This document shows, one piece after another, positions 23,023 through 35,500 of a DNA stretch of 64,000 nucleotides. The stretch lies in NCBI RefSeq assembly GCF_013426205.1, contig NC_089422.1:3596001-3660000 (forward strand), written 5' to 3'. The notes under the pieces were generated by a model. That model made no database searches and had not been told where the DNA came from. It saw nothing but the letters and a program-made list of their open reading frames with translations. The position numbers were made by a program, and so were the translations under genes. Origin of the DNA: Metarhizium brunneum (lineage: Eukaryota; Ascomycota; Sordariomycetes; Hypocreales; Clavicipitaceae). The first letter of the stretch is position 1, and every line of letters begins with the position of its first letter.

Positions 23023-25791
23023 ATGCCTGGCATCCTGCCTATGAAGGTCATCAAGGTGGGCAACAGCGCTCAAAGTCGTATTGCCCAGGCCTGTGACCGT
23101 TGCCGCAGTAAGAAAATTCGTTGTGATGGCGTTCGTCCGACTTGCTCGCAATGTGCCAATGTCGGCTTCGAGTGCCGGACCAGCGACAAGCTGAGTCGCC
23201 GTGCCTTTCCCCGCGGATACACAGAGTCGTTAGAGGAGCGAGTTCGGCAATTAGAAACCGAGGTCAGAGAGCTCAAAGACCTCTTGGACGAAAAGGATGA
23301 GAAGATAGATATGCTTTCCGCCATGCACGCCAACCACCATCGCCAACCATCACTCACATCTGCCTCCAACACACTGCCTTCGCCAGACACCTCCAAGGAC
23401 AGTCCCGCATCTACTGCCAAGGAGGATACTTTCCGCGTACAAGGCTCGCCGTTGCTTTTTGGCGTCGAGCATTCTGACTCCTACTTCATGGGCCCGTCCA
23501 GTGGCCGCTCATTTATCAGTACGTCAACTTTCCAATCGTGGGCCTCACTGTAGCCGCGCCAACTAACCGTCTTCCAACAGCCTCCTTCAAGCACAAACTT
23601 CGACAGAGGGGGAAATTGTGCAATGACTTTAATCCAGAAGCCTTTCTGCACGTTCAAGGATGCGCACCGTTGACTCAAGAAGAACCTAGCCAGGTTTCCC
23701 GCCTACCTCCTCGCATCTTTTCTGACCGGTCTGTCAACGTCTACTTCCAGGAGTGGGCGCCGCTATTTCCGGTTTTGCATAAGCCTACCTTTCTTCGCAT
23801 CTACGAGGAGTTCGTGGCCGATCCTGAAAAGGTCAAGTGCCATCACAAAATTGCACAGCTGCATCTTGTTTTTAGCATTGCCGGAGTCTCATCTGAACAA
23901 CCCGACTACCCGCAACTGGCCGCTTGCGAAAAGCAGTGGACCAAAGCTATTGAATCGATGGTTCTGGAGAACACCATGAGTACGCTCCAGTGCCTCATCC
24001 TTGCGCTCCTGTATTGCGCGATTAGGGCAGACAATAAGCGAGTCCAGCACTTCAAGGGTCTGGCCATTGGACTGTCCCACCGACTCGGCCTGCATCAGAG
24101 CCAAAAGCGATTTTCTTTTGGGGCCTTGACCTTGGAGACGAGGAAGAAGGTATTTTGGACTCTTTATACTCTCGACTGGTAAGTTGGACAGTGCATCAGG
24201 TTTGCGCCCGAATCTCATCTGACAATATCGTAGCTTTACTGCCGCTACCCTTGGGCTGCCAAAAATGCTCAAGGAGGATGATATCCACACGGAATATCCG
24301 TCCGATACAGATGATGAATACATTACCGAGAAGGGATTTCAACCTACATTACCGGGAGAACATACTAGATTGTCCAGCGCCCTGGCTCTTTTCCGGGCCA
24401 CTCGGATCATGGCAGCAATCTTGGAAAAGAACTATCCTGCAGTGGCCAACCATGAGCTCTCTCTTCAACAAATGACTAGCTTTGAGGCGGATCTTAATGC
24501 TTGGTACCAAGAATTACCCGCGCATTTACGACTAAACTTCTCTCAAGATAAGCCATCAACAGACGTGACTGGGAGCAGATCTCCCATCCTGGTAGGCTTA
24601 CTTTTCCACCTCTCCCCGTCTGAACAGCCACTTGCTAAATCATGACACACGCAGGCCTTGGCGTACCATCATATCCGAACCCTGATCTACCGTCCCGTTG
24701 TTGGCTCTAGCCTTGGTGCAAAGGCCGCACCCGCCCTCATTTCCATCGCGGATTCCAGCAAGCGAATCATTCAAATTGTTCAGCTGCTCGAGGAGAGGAA
24801 CATGAGCTTCTCGTTCTGTCTCAATAAATTTGACCTCCTGGCCCTCTGCGGCCTGACGCTTCTTTACCAGGTCGTCGATCTGAAGGCGGACAGTAAATTG
24901 AGCCGCGACATTGAAAAGCTTGTCAACTTCACTATCAAGTCGATGAACCAAGCCAAGGCTCCAGGATGCATCGACCTGGCCCGCATTGCAGCCAATCTTA
25001 TCCGCGTTGACGAACATCCAAGCCCTCTTCCACCTCAAGCACCAATGGCGGCACCATCACAGCGTTCGTCCTCAAAAGGCTCGAAAAAGAAGCCAGAACT
25101 TCAACAGGAGCACGAAGGGATGCGTCGCATGACCATGCCCGATACCCAGACCCTGGAAAGAGACTTTTGTCCTCGATCGCGGCAGTCTTTTGATAGCGTC
25201 ACCTCTTCTGAGGCATCGACCAACTACCAAGGCCACCGTTTGTCAGTAGTAACACAGCCAACCCGCATTAGCACCAAGACTCCGATATCCCGCGTCATTC
25301 CCAATCTCGATTATCTGTCTCTGAACAACACTCCATCTCATACTGGTGCATCTTCACCCGCTGGAAGATCTCGCATGGAGACGCCCGGATTGTCAGTATC
25401 GCCATCCGGTCAAATAATGGCCGCTGTCGACCCTACAGCAAAGATGGCTGACGTGTGCAATTCTGAATGGGAGACGCTACTCGGATCAATGGATAGCAAT
25501 GTTTACGATGCCATCTATGGTGGCGCAAGCCTCCCAAGTGAGACAATACCCGCGAACTCGAACAGTGTTGGTTGGTCGCCAGAGTCTTGGGACATGAGCA
25601 GCATTAACGTGGGTGACTTTGGACGGAATCCAGAGCCGCCACAAAGCGTGCTTAGCATGAGTGACGAAAGTTTGAGCTCTGGCGAAGAAGTTGCGCCGTC
25701 AGAGTTGGGCCTTAGCGTGGGAAGCGCAGAATTCAATAAATTGCACATGCCAGAAGCCTATGGCTTCGACCTCGAGGGATTTCCTTTGTGA
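23023..25791 (+). CDS. facB: FacB/Acu-15/Cat8-type Zn(II)2Cys6 activator of acetate utilisation
   Basis: In Aspergillus and Neurospora this factor activates acetyl-CoA synthetase, glyoxylate-cycle and gluconeogenic genes. Model: join(23023..23518, 23581..24178, 24234..24591, 24655..25791), 862 aa. The zinc cluster is CX2CX6CX6CX2CX6C (Cys24, 27, 34, 41, 44, 51) in QACDRCRSKKIRCDG. A linker RRAFPRGYTESLEERVRQLE runs into a heptad coiled coil (about 69-98). This block is nearly identical to what I recall for FacB. The middle homology region is in exons 2-4 (LYCAIRADNKRVQHF, LDCFTAATLGLPKMLKEDD). The C-terminal third is Ser/Pro-rich and acidic, as expected of an activation domain. Introns are 62, 55 and 63 nt. 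The first in-frame ATG is at 23023. The regulon in this species is inferred from orthologues. Confidence 0.95.
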
Positions 25792-26542
25792 GAAGAGCTG
25801 AGCTTTGCTGCTGCGCTCTTATTCAGGACTATTGCTTGGCTCTTGGGTATGAATGATGGTTCGAATCGGTATTATTTGTCATTTGTTGGGTGCTAGCTGG
25901 CGTTTAGGATGGACCAATGACATGGAGGGAGTAGCGTTGTTTTATTTTCATTTCTTCTCTGACTTCTTCTCTTTATGACGGAATGCTGGTATTTCTGTGA
26001 CGGGCTTCGGTGGGATTAAGGATGCTGGGTACTGATATATCAACAAACGGCAAGTCTTGAATACTCTCAGTGGCGTATATGTATGTGTAGGATTTGGCAG
26101 ACGTGCTGCCATGGCCCCAGCTTTACCGGGCTTGACATGGTTTTGTTCTAATCAATATTTATCAATTGCAAACGGCGAATGCCCGTTTACCATTGTGGTG
26201 AATTGGATGGCACTGTCAAGTCCGGAGCAGCATTTCTCTGCAAACCGCATGTTCCAGGGCAAATCACAAAGTTCAAACTGTCGCTGGAACGCCACCACGG
26301 CTTGGCTCACCCATCAGATGCAAACCCGCCCATCCCGTTTTGATTACCCGTTGAATGTTGGCAGTTTCCCAGTCTACCGGTACATCCGGGCGCCAAAACG
26401 GCGCAACCCCATACGTACTCAACTCGGACCGTCAAACATCCCATGTCCATTGCAATGCGCATCGCCAAATAGAGCAATAACCACCATGTACCACCGTCAC
26501 ATCTCATAACAATCCCAACCCCTCCTCTTTCCCCAACATTTC
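25792..26542. other. Intergenic region facB / GDPD
   Basis: About 750 bp between two same-strand genes. A GGTTCGAATC string near 25858 resembles a tRNA B-box, but no acceptor or D-arm pairing surrounds it. No gene is seen. Confidence 0.55.
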
Positions 26543-28076
26543 ATGAATCCCGCGAGCCGCATCCCCTCCCTCATCTTCCATCTGCAAAAACACTGTACGC
26601 CCTCTGTCCTCATCTTATCCGCCACGCCCTTGTCGCGCTTCCACTCCGTCCCGGCCTCCAAACTCCGTCTTCGCCGCCGCCCTGTCCGAGACGGGCCTCT
26701 CAAGGACGACGCGGGCCACATTGTTATCGTCAAGATGGCGGACGAGAAGGATACGCTGCAGCTAGGGGGCGACATTTCATGGGATATTCCAGAGGGTAAG
26801 CGTAGAAATATAGTACATATATATATGTGCCGGCATTCTCGATCTGCTAACCCCGGAATACAAAAGCCCCGTGGACAACCGCCCGTCCGTCCAAGCGAGA
26901 TCCCGCACGTTTCCTGCCGCAGGCCATCGCGCATAGAGGTTACAAGGCGTTGTGGCCGGAGAACACCATGGGCGCCTTCAAGGGCGCCGTCGAGGTTGGC
27001 GCACACGCGATCGAGACGGACGTGCATTTGTCCAGGGACGGCGTAGCCGTGCTGTCGCATGTGAGTCTGCCCATCTGCCCAGCCCGGACACGACAATCCA
27101 CGGTGCTAATGTCGCTCCAGGACGCATCCCTCACGCGGTGCTTCGGGATAGACAAGAAGCTAGCCGACTGCGACTGGGAATACCTGTCCACCGTAGAAAC
27201 GCTCCGCGAGCCGAAGCAGGGCCTGCCCCGGCTCCAAGACCTGCTAGAATGGCTCGTCGAAGCCGACAAGCTACAAGGCGACGAGCACAGCCATCGGCCC
27301 TGGGTCCTGCTCGACATCAAGGTCCGCCATCATCCTCCGCTCTGCACATCCCCCCAAAAATGTACAGGACACCAGATGATCTGACCGGAAGAAAAACAGC
27401 TCGACGACGACGCCAAAGACCTCGTAAACGCCATCAGCAGCGCCATAGCCCAAGTCCCCGCCTCAACACCATGGCAGGGCCGCATCGTCCTCGGATGCTG
27501 GAACGTAAGACCTCCGACCACCCTCCCCCAGACCAAGAACAGCTAACAAGGTAAAATCAGGCCTCTGTGCTCAAAGCCTCGCGCAGAACCCTGCCGGACT
27601 ACCCCGTCGCCCACATCGGCTTCTCGCTCTCCTACGCGCGGCACTTCCTGCCCATCCCCAACATGGGCTTCAACATGGCCTTCCACACGCTCGTGCGCCC
27701 CTACCAGGGCCGGCGGTTCATGCGAGACGTGCGCGCCGCCCGCCGCCCGCTGTACGCCTGGACCGTCAACCACCCGCGCTGGATGCGGTGGTGCCTCGAG
27801 CGCAACGTGCGTAGTGGCGGCGGCAGCGTCGTGGACGGCGTCGTGACGGACGACCCTAGGCTGTACCTCGACGTGTGCCGGCGGTACGAGGACGACGTGG
27901 ACGCCGGTGCGCCGGGGCGCGACGACCGCGGCTCCCTCGGACAGACGGTCGGGCTGGCCGTGGACATTGTCAAGAGGCACGTCCTCGCCAAGCTGTTCTT
28001 TTGGTATAGGAGGCATGTGCAGGGCAAGTTGGATGACTTGGATGGCAAGACGAAGCGGCAGATAAAGAGGGACTAG
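26543..28076 (+). CDS. Glycerophosphodiester phosphodiesterase (GDPD family)
   Basis: GDPD enzymes hydrolyse glycerophosphodiesters such as glycerophosphocholine to glycerol-3-phosphate and an alcohol, recycling phospholipid head groups. Model: join(26543..26795, 26867..27060, 27121..27321, 27400..27504, 27561..28076), 422 aa. The catalytic block is AHRG (His107), PENT, IETDVHLSRDG (Glu134, Asp136) and SHD (His149), as in bacterial GlpQ-type folds. Later motifs are WVLLDIK, IGFSLSYARHF, AWTVNH and GVVTDDPRLYL. A helical C-terminal tail ends in KRQIKRD. Introns are 60-78 nt. The donor after DIK is GTCCGC, which is weak. The 60-nt intron at 27061 is in frame and stop-free. The N-terminal 84 residues are basic with no known domain; a later start at an ATG near 26735 is possible. 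Confidence 0.87.
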
Positions 28077-28406
28077 ATAGACGGGCGGGCATCATGATTG
28101 AGACATGGGGGGAGGGGGGGGGAGATATTTGTGAGCACACAAGGGGTTTTACGGCAATGTTTTTTTTTTATCATTTTACTTTTCCCTCCCCCAAGGCGGA
28201 TATGACGATTTACGACATGACACCACTCAAATTTCCTGGCCAGTGGCCATTTACTACTTTATTAAGACTGTTTCTTGTTATGAATGGGTAGCCCGTCCCT
28301 CAGTATCCCGTTCCGCGCAATGCTTTCTCTAAAACGCCATAAATGCACCAATGCCTGCCCTTGAATACCAATTTCACCGACTTAACCACGACAAATGCCC
28401 CCCCAT
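28077..28406. other. Convergent gap GDPD / rtf1
   Basis: The two 3' ends are 330 bp apart. The gap holds a G-rich stretch near 28108 and a nine-T run near 28160. Nothing else is seen. Confidence 0.55.
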
Positions 28407-30439
28407 CTAAATCTCGACGTCAATGTCCAGGTCCAACGCCCCAATCACATCATCATCCATGAGCGGCTTGTGAATCCCCGGCACGCCATTGCTCTCCGAG
28501 TAATTCTTCTCTTGCAATTTTGCGAGATGGGACAGCATCTCGGGTTTAGTAGCAGCAACCTTGGGCGTGCCGTTTGCCGGCGTGCTGGCTTCGCTACCGT
28601 TGGCAGACAGCTTCTGCGGCGTGTCATTAACATCGTGCACAAACTTGGCCTTTGTCCGGAGTCGTCGCGACGGGTCATCGGCGACCTGCTCGCCCCGCTT
28701 AAGGGCCATTTCGATCTCGCGAGCTCTGGCCTTCTCCTTGAGCTGGGCCTTGCGGACGAGCTCGGCATTCATTCGCCTGTTTTCGCGGTTGCGCTCTGCC
28801 AGCCGGTCTTGTTCTGTTGCGGCCCGGGGCCCGTCCAGGTTCTTTGATGAGCCTAGGGTCGTCCTAAAAGCCAGGCGTTGCGTCCCAAGCTGTTCGAGCT
28901 CCTCCTGGAGTTCCTGAGCCTTGGTTTCGTTACCACGAGCCACGGCCTCATCGAGCAACTTGCCAACACGCTCCCTTTCGGCAGGGTCGAACCGACGTTT
29001 GAGTTCATTTCTCTTGGCCAAACGGGCTTTGATCTCTTCACTCGTCCACTTGTGGTTGATCAAGTTGTTGATTTCATCAATCTTATCTGCTAGATATGCC
29101 TTTGTGGGCAGCTTGACGTTCTCATTGGTGCATGTCACCTGATAGCGGTTGAGCTCGTTCTATGCGACTAATTAGAAAAGGGTCCCGCTGATGCGAGCCT
29201 GCTAGAATACACACTTACATCAGTAAACTTGCCGCTTGAGGCAGCAATAAATGGAAACTCCTTGACCGCTTTGCCATGTGCGGCTCTGACGTATTGATCC
29301 GTGACAAACGGGCCCTGAGGCCCGGTGAGAGCGTATGGACGGCTAGTAGTGAAACCTATGTGTCATGTCTGGTTAGTAGCCTGATCTCGCATATCCTTGC
29401 TCATGCAGCTACTCACCCTTGATAACTGCCATGCGATATTGCTCAACCCCGGTCTCTGGATGAGGACCTAGAGCAATTCGGATATAACAACCGGTAATGG
29501 CAGGCTCAAACCCAGGTGTGAAGCAAACCTGAGCAAACTCATTTCTGCCAAGCCGTACACGCTCAAAGTCCTTCAGCTCAGCAGGTGGTGCCTCCTTCTC
29601 TTGCTCCTTCTCGGGTGTTCGGGACCTAGCGCGGCTAAAATCATCACCACTCTCCTCTTCATCCGAATCTCGCCGTGCGGGGGAATAAGCTCGTCCGCGT
29701 GTCTTGTCTTCCTTGCGCTTCGCCTTCTCTGCGCGAGCTCTGCGAAGAGAGTCCATGGCAGACTCGTTGCCTTTACCAGTACGCTGCCGTGAGGTCTTTC
29801 GTTGGCCGTCCTCCAACTCTGCGGTGTCGGCGCTACGCTTCTTTTTGACGTTCCTGCGCTCCGTTTCCTCAATCATTTGCCTGAGACGACGCCTCTGTCG
29901 CTGGCGTTCGACCTCGTCCATACGTTCCGCGAGAATACGTTCTCGGTCGACTTCTCGCATGGCCATAATTTCAGCCCTTTCTGCCTCACTTGTGAACTTG
30001 CCGTCCACGGGATACTTGTCATCTTCGTCGGTACCGCCAACCCTTGGCGCGGGCTCAGCGTCTGAATCGGATTCGTCCATGGGTGCTGATTCCAGCGAGT
30101 TTGGTGACGACGGAGCTGAGGATCTGATGAAGGGGAACGAGCATTGAGCCGTCAGCAACGTATTTATGAGCGACGACAAACGAGGATACAGGAGATCGTG
30201 TTCAATGCGCTTCACACGGATCCCACCCAGGCCCGTCTGAGCAATAGGAAAGACGATACTCACGCTTCACCTTCCTCCTCGGAATCATCCTGCCTCGCAC
30301 GCCGTTTCGACTTCTTCGATTTGCCAGCATCGTTTCTGGAGCGACGCGGCGACTCCGAGCCACCGCGGCTGCGGGCAGAGCCCTCGTCTTCAGAGTCACC
30401 ACCCGCAAGGGCAAGGAGCTCATCTTCGATGTCAGACAT
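28407..30439 (-). CDS. rtf1: Rtf1, Plus3-domain subunit of the Paf1 elongation complex
   Basis: Rtf1 travels with RNA polymerase II, binds phosphorylated Spt5 through its Plus3 domain and stimulates Rad6/Bre1 ubiquitination of H2B. Model: complement(join(28407..29159, 29219..29355, 29417..30123, 30264..30439)), 590 aa. The acidic/Ser-rich N-terminus (MSDIEDELLALAGGDSEDEG) is typical. A charged region rich in Arg/Glu follows; it includes the histone-modification segment and ends at the Plus3 domain (about 243-375: LKDFERVRLGRNEFAQVCF, ITGCYIRIALG, RMAVIKGF). The C-terminal helices (WTSEEIKARLAKRNELKRRF and RMNAELVRKAQLKEKARARE) and the acidic end DDVIGALDLDIDVEI are also characteristic. Introns are 140, 61 and 59 nt, with GT..AG borders and compatible phases throughout. 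Confidence 0.93.
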
Positions 30440-31336
30440 GATGGTGGTATCGTTTGTGATGGGTAGTCCAGCGGCGAGTGCCAAACGGCAAATCTCTGCT
30501 CAAGTTCTCAGGACAACTCGCGGAATCGACCAGTCACGACTGGGCGCGTTAGACCAGTCCAAGCCGATGGCTCACTCTAATAGAAAGAGGCCGGAACCGT
30601 GTGGTCAAGGAAGTTGAGGCTGGCAGCGGCGAAATAATCGTAAGGAACGATGACGATGGGAGAGGCGAACAAAAGAGAACAAGTTTCTAGTTGCAGGACC
30701 TTTTGTCGTAAATCGAGTGAGCGCTCCCCATTGGGCCGCAGCAGCACTGGCTTCTACCCGTGTGGCGCGCAAGAACGAAGTTGCACTTGTCGGTCGCTGC
30801 ATCGGCAAAACGTTTGTCCAGGCTGTGCATACAGTGCTAGTTTGTTGGGTAGCTGAGCTACTCACACTGTTAGTTGAGAGCAGATATATTGTTTTGTTCT
30901 ACTTAAATACCTACCAGGTAGGTATATTCTGTGGCACAATAAGCGAGAAACTCCTAGTTTCTTTCTATATTTCTTTCAATAAGTAGGAGAAACCCCTTGC
31001 ATATCACTAGCCATAGCTGAATCGCAATCATTCTGCCTACGACGCACAGGAATACATTGCAAAGTAAGAAATATCTACTTGTATACTATAACGCATTATG
31101 ATCTAATAAAACGTATACTACTAGTAAACGATAGTACACTTTGAGCGCGATACCCGGTACTTCGTACTCGGTCTGTTTAAATACTTTGCCCCCCACCGTC
31201 CAATCGGCGAGTCTCCCGGCGGACCTCCAAACCCGCTCGGCGTCATCTCTCGCCCGAGCCAGCATCGTTCGATCTTATCGCACTCACACTCTTCCAAAAA
31301 ACTACAAAACCACCAATTGGTGAACAGACAGCAACC
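30440..31336. other. Divergent promoter region rtf1 / coq7
   Basis: About 900 bp between start codons. A minus-strand frame at 30605-30865 has no ATG context or family resemblance that I trust. The middle, about 30870-31140, is notably AT-rich and carries the palindrome ATACCTACCaGGTAGGTAT (30907-30925) and TACTACTAGTA-like strings. It could be a degraded short repeat inside the shared promoter. Confidence 0.5.
30907..30925. repeat. 19-nt palindrome related to CCTACCTAGGTAGG
   Basis: Two 9-nt arms (ATACCTACC and GGTAGGTAT) are separated by a single A. It lies between the rtf1 and coq7 start codons in AT-rich sequence. Arm sequence links it to the copies at 4046, 11545, 48012 and 48116. Confidence 0.55.
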
Positions 31337-32130
31337 ATGGCCTCAACCCGATGCCTTTGCAGGCCCACACGAGCTCTAGCCTCCTCCAACCTCCTCAGCT
31401 TCCCCTCCCGTCGAGCAATGTCAACCACCTGTTCCCTGTCGCAGACCCCTTCCGAACCCTCCTCCGACACCAAGAAGCGCAAACCGCTAACCCGAGAACA
31501 ACGCGACTTTCTCTCCTCCGCTGTCCGTCCAGCCCCTCCGGCAATCTGACCCCGAACCCCACGTATGTGAAATCATCACTGACGAAACCTTGCCAGCTCC
31601 GTGTCAACCAAGCCGGCGAACTGGCCGCCACGCTCATCTACAAAGCGCAAACGCCGCTCGTCGTCCGCCAGCACCCCCACCTCCGACCGCTCATGGCGCA
31701 CATGTACGACCAAGAAGCCGGGCACTTTGCAACGTTCAACGACCTCATCCACAAGCACCGCGTGCGTCCGACGGCGCTCTACCCGCTGTGGTCTGTCCTC
31801 GCCACAGGTCTAGGCTGGTCAACTGCCCTGATGGGCCGCGAGGCCGCAATGGCGTGTACGGAGGCGGTCGAGACCGAGATTGGAGACCATTACAATAACC
31901 AGATTCGAGAGATACTCGAGATGATTACCCAGTGGGAGGCAGAGGGCTACCAAGTCAGTACCGAGATTGGGGAGTTGGTACAGACGTTGAGGAGGATACG
32001 GGATGAGGAGCTGGAGCATTTGGACCATGCGGTTGAGCACGATGCGAAAAAGGCAGAGCCGCATTGGTTGTTGACTGGAGTTATAAGGGCCGGTTGTAGG
32101 GGAGCGATCTGGGTCAGCGAGCGAGTTTGA
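31337..32130 (+). CDS. coq7: Coq7, 5-demethoxyubiquinone hydroxylase
   Basis: A mitochondrial diiron monooxygenase that performs the penultimate step of ubiquinone synthesis. Model: join(31337..31522, 31597..32130), 239 aa. The N-terminus (about residues 1-45) is rich in Arg, Ser and Leu with few acids, as in matrix-targeting peptides (MASTRCLCRPTRALASSNLL). The 74-nt intron has a GTCCGT donor and GCCAG acceptor; splicing yields FLSSALRVNQAGELAA. Candidate iron ligands are Glu70, Glu102 with His105 (DQEAGH), Glu151/154 (TEAVE), and Glu200 with His203 (EELEH). The hydrophobic segment PLWSVLATGLGWSTALMG lies between the half-sites, as in the family. The length fits fungal Coq7. The exon 2 frame extended upstream lacks the targeting sequence, so the spliced model is chosen. 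Confidence 0.94.
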
Positions 32131-32581
32131 TGGACACGTGTAAGTTGCAGTGGCATTGTGCATGCCGTGTATCAACAAAGTGAATATTGGGGTTTACAAA
32201 CGAGCATGTAAGGAATAATTATGTTTTTGATTACAATCAGCTCTATACAATGTACGACATATGAAACAAGGTTCGCTGTGCTATTATGCGTGTTCAGGGC
32301 GAGAAAGATAAAAAATAAAAGGAGGGGACATTGAAACGCCGTGTGTATGCTTCCCTAGAGGAGATGAAAAAGAAAAAATGTATGCCGAATTCCTTGCTAT
32401 GCAGCTACAAGACGAAACTCCTTTCGCAATGCAAACAAATTTCTGTATGCCAGTTTTACCGATTCTGTAAATATTTTGATGTCTCCGTCTCCCATTGCCA
32501 TATTTGACAGGCTGTACTCCGTACTAGTCACTACACACGAGGTGGTTAGATTATCATATCGACAAGGATAGGGCCAACTTA
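32131..32581. other. Convergent gap coq7 / pld1
   Basis: Two 3' ends are 451 bp apart in AT-rich sequence. A TACTCCGTAC motif lies at 32515-32524, just before the pld1 stop. No gene is seen. Confidence 0.6.
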
Positions 32582-35500
32582 CTAGATTGACAACGGAGCA
32601 ACACCGTCTACTTGGTAGCCCCAGTTTCCATTCTGCTCTTCAGTTAACAACCAATCGTACGGAAACTGGACAATGTTGCCTTGGACCAGTTTGAGTAGCT
32701 CTTCGGCATCAGCTCTAGAAGGCATGTCTTCGAGGGAGAATCCACGACGGCTTCCTTTGGTGTTGGCACGACGACGCTTTTTGACGGACCCGAATTGAGC
32801 TTGCGACGGGATATTGGGAGTCTCCCGCGAGGGCGGCTTGTCCAATGTAGCGAAGGCTGTCTTACGGTCCGTATTCCTGCTGGCCTGCGGTTCCAGAAGC
32901 TTAGCAGGGGCTTCCTCAGGTACAGGAACGCCCACGTGGCCATTTGGTACTGTTGTAGGCGAAGCATCGGCAATCTTTTCAGATCTTTGGACGGGATTCG
33001 AATCGAGAGGACCACGTGGTTGTTGAGCTGGCTCCATTGATTTCTCATTTAGCTCCCCGTCACCATTTTGCGCCACCGTGATATCAAGTTTGCCCATATC
33101 TTGCTCAAGGAATGGAAGCTGCTTCATTGTCTTCTCCTTGGCGGCAGCTACTATTGCTTCAGGGCCAGGCGCTCCAATGCCCGCTCCGCCAGCAGTAGAC
33201 TCAACCTGATTATTAGTCTCAGCTTTGGACTCGGACTCCTCTCCATTAGGCTTGCCTTCCATGCTCGCACGGAAACGCGTTCCGTAATCCACGTACTCAC
33301 GATACTCTTGCCAAGTCCTCACTTCGGAATCTGGCATGCATCGGAAAACTCTGCGGTAAATCTTGGTGTTGTTCAGAGCTGCACGATTCCAAATATCATC
33401 GATAAAGCTAGTGAGGAGGGGATCCCGCATACAGTCCTTGGAGATGTCCGTTGGTGTAATATCGGCAGCCATGGGATGAAAAGCGCCACTCTTTGGACGA
33501 CCAGTTGTAGGGTCGACGTGTACCGCCGGCCCGCCAATATCAGTGTCATCAGCCACCGGGAGAGGTGGTAGCTGGGCGGGTCGAAGGAGACCAAGCTGCT
33601 CTGTTGTGCGTCGATTCATCGCAGGCATAGGTGGGAGATCTCCGGTTCCAGGACCCTCATTGCCAAGGTGTCGATTGTCAGACATGATGACAAGCTCATG
33701 AGGTGGCTTCGGCTGACAGATGGTTCCCCTGCCCTCAGTATTCATGCCATGTACCAATACTTCACGACCGCCAACTATGACAGAGTCGCGGCCTTCATCC
33801 AAGCCGGACTGCTCTGCGAGCTTCCACTGGTCCTCGCCATACCCAGATACGTCTAGCCGCTGCTGCTTCTTCTGTTGCGGGCTCAAACCGACGTCTGCCT
33901 CCTTGCCCTTCTTCGACCCCGCCTCCGACTCCGACTCCGACTCCGAAGATGGCAAAGAAGTGTCTTGGAGAGCCTTGGCATGTTCCATGTCAAGTTCATA
34001 GTTGAAACTTCTCTGGCGAGGGGTCAAGAGACTATCCTGCCGAGTCTTGCTTGAGCCAACACCAATATCAGCATTGTCCTCGCGATAGATTTCTTCCATC
34101 TCCTTCTCAAACACATCACGATCTAGCTCTTGCTGTCGTTCCTCTTCCAGAATCTCGTCGACGTCGAGGCCGAGGTGTTCTCGCATCAGGCGCAGTCGGA
34201 GAGTATGCGCGAACCGTCCAACTTGGTAGGGCTTTCCAGCCATGGTTGATTCAATCATGTCTGTGTCGCGCACAATCGCAGCGCATTCAGAGTCTCGTGT
34301 CCCAAGCATTGAGCGCTCGTTGATATTGGCAGATCCAATCAAAGCAACTCGATCGTCAACAATGATTGTCTTGGCATGGATGTAGAGCTGCTCCGTCACG
34401 AGGGCATCGTTGCTCATCACACCCCATTGTCGCAGGCAATAGAAGCCGATGTAATCCTCAGGCTCGATGTCAACGGCACGGAGCCGCCCAAATATGGATT
34501 GCTCCCCACGGCAAATACTCTTGTATTGGCACATGAGAATGAGTCTGACGCTGGTTCCTTCTTGTTCATCCACTGTATTCTGGAATCCAGGCATTAGAGG
34601 AATCATGATTGCACAGCGCCAATCTTCCTCATTTTTGTGGGCGCGAATGATGCGCTCAACCAGAGCATCGCCAATGCGATTGACAATCTTGGTGTTGTAT
34701 GCTTCTGTACTTGTTATGAAGAACTGATTCTCCATGTACACGAAATGTTCCGAGTCCTCAATCATTTTGATGTAAGCATTTTGAATGCTGTGTTCCGTCT
34801 CGTCTGTTCCAAGAGACCATGTAGTTGCGGAACGAAGTATCTGCACTTCGCACGTTCCAGTCAAACCGAGGGCTTCCAACTCATCCAGTTTTGCATCTGG
34901 AGGAGGCAGCAAGAACGGTAAAGGTCGGGTTGGTTTCCGTCCGCGACGGAGGTAGTTCCATCGCTGAACAAAATGGCGAGTCAAATCTCGCGCTGGTTGC
35001 CCAACAACCTGCATAGAAACGTCATGCCATGGCATTCGAGGCACCTTGCTGCGATCGTACATTTCTTCGTATGGCTCGTTGAGTCTGAAAAAATCCTGGA
35101 CTCTGGGATTAGAGTAGTCCTTTCCAGGAAACAGCTGGCAGTGCTCTGCATCCTTTGGTTGCTCTGTCATCTCAAATCCAGTAGGTTTATCATCAACGAT
35201 GGGGTGTTGGGGACTGTCCCAACGGCCAAAGCACAAGTCGATACCACCAAGGAAGGCCACGTCGTGGTCAACAATACAAATCTTTTCATGGTGTGCAAAG
35301 AAAAATTGGTTCTTCTTGAACTGGTTAGGCGACCGTTGTACAAAAATATTTGGATGCAGGTTTAATAGTGAGAACTTGGTGTACTCGGAATCGATGGGGA
35401 TGGCGGCCTCGACATTCCGGTAGATGATGATAAAAATCTTGACACCCTCTCTGGCTTTCTTCTGCAAGAGCCGGTCAAGCCGCCACTTCTGGCTGATACA

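Noticed and set aside
25858..25867. tRNA B-box-like GGTTCGAATC
   Set aside because: No acceptor stem, anticodon arm or A-box in register upstream.
30605..30865. 86-codon Ser/Arg-rich frame upstream of rtf1 resembling a mitochondrial presequence
   Set aside because: It lies in the shared rtf1/coq7 promoter, has no conserved core and no splice partner.
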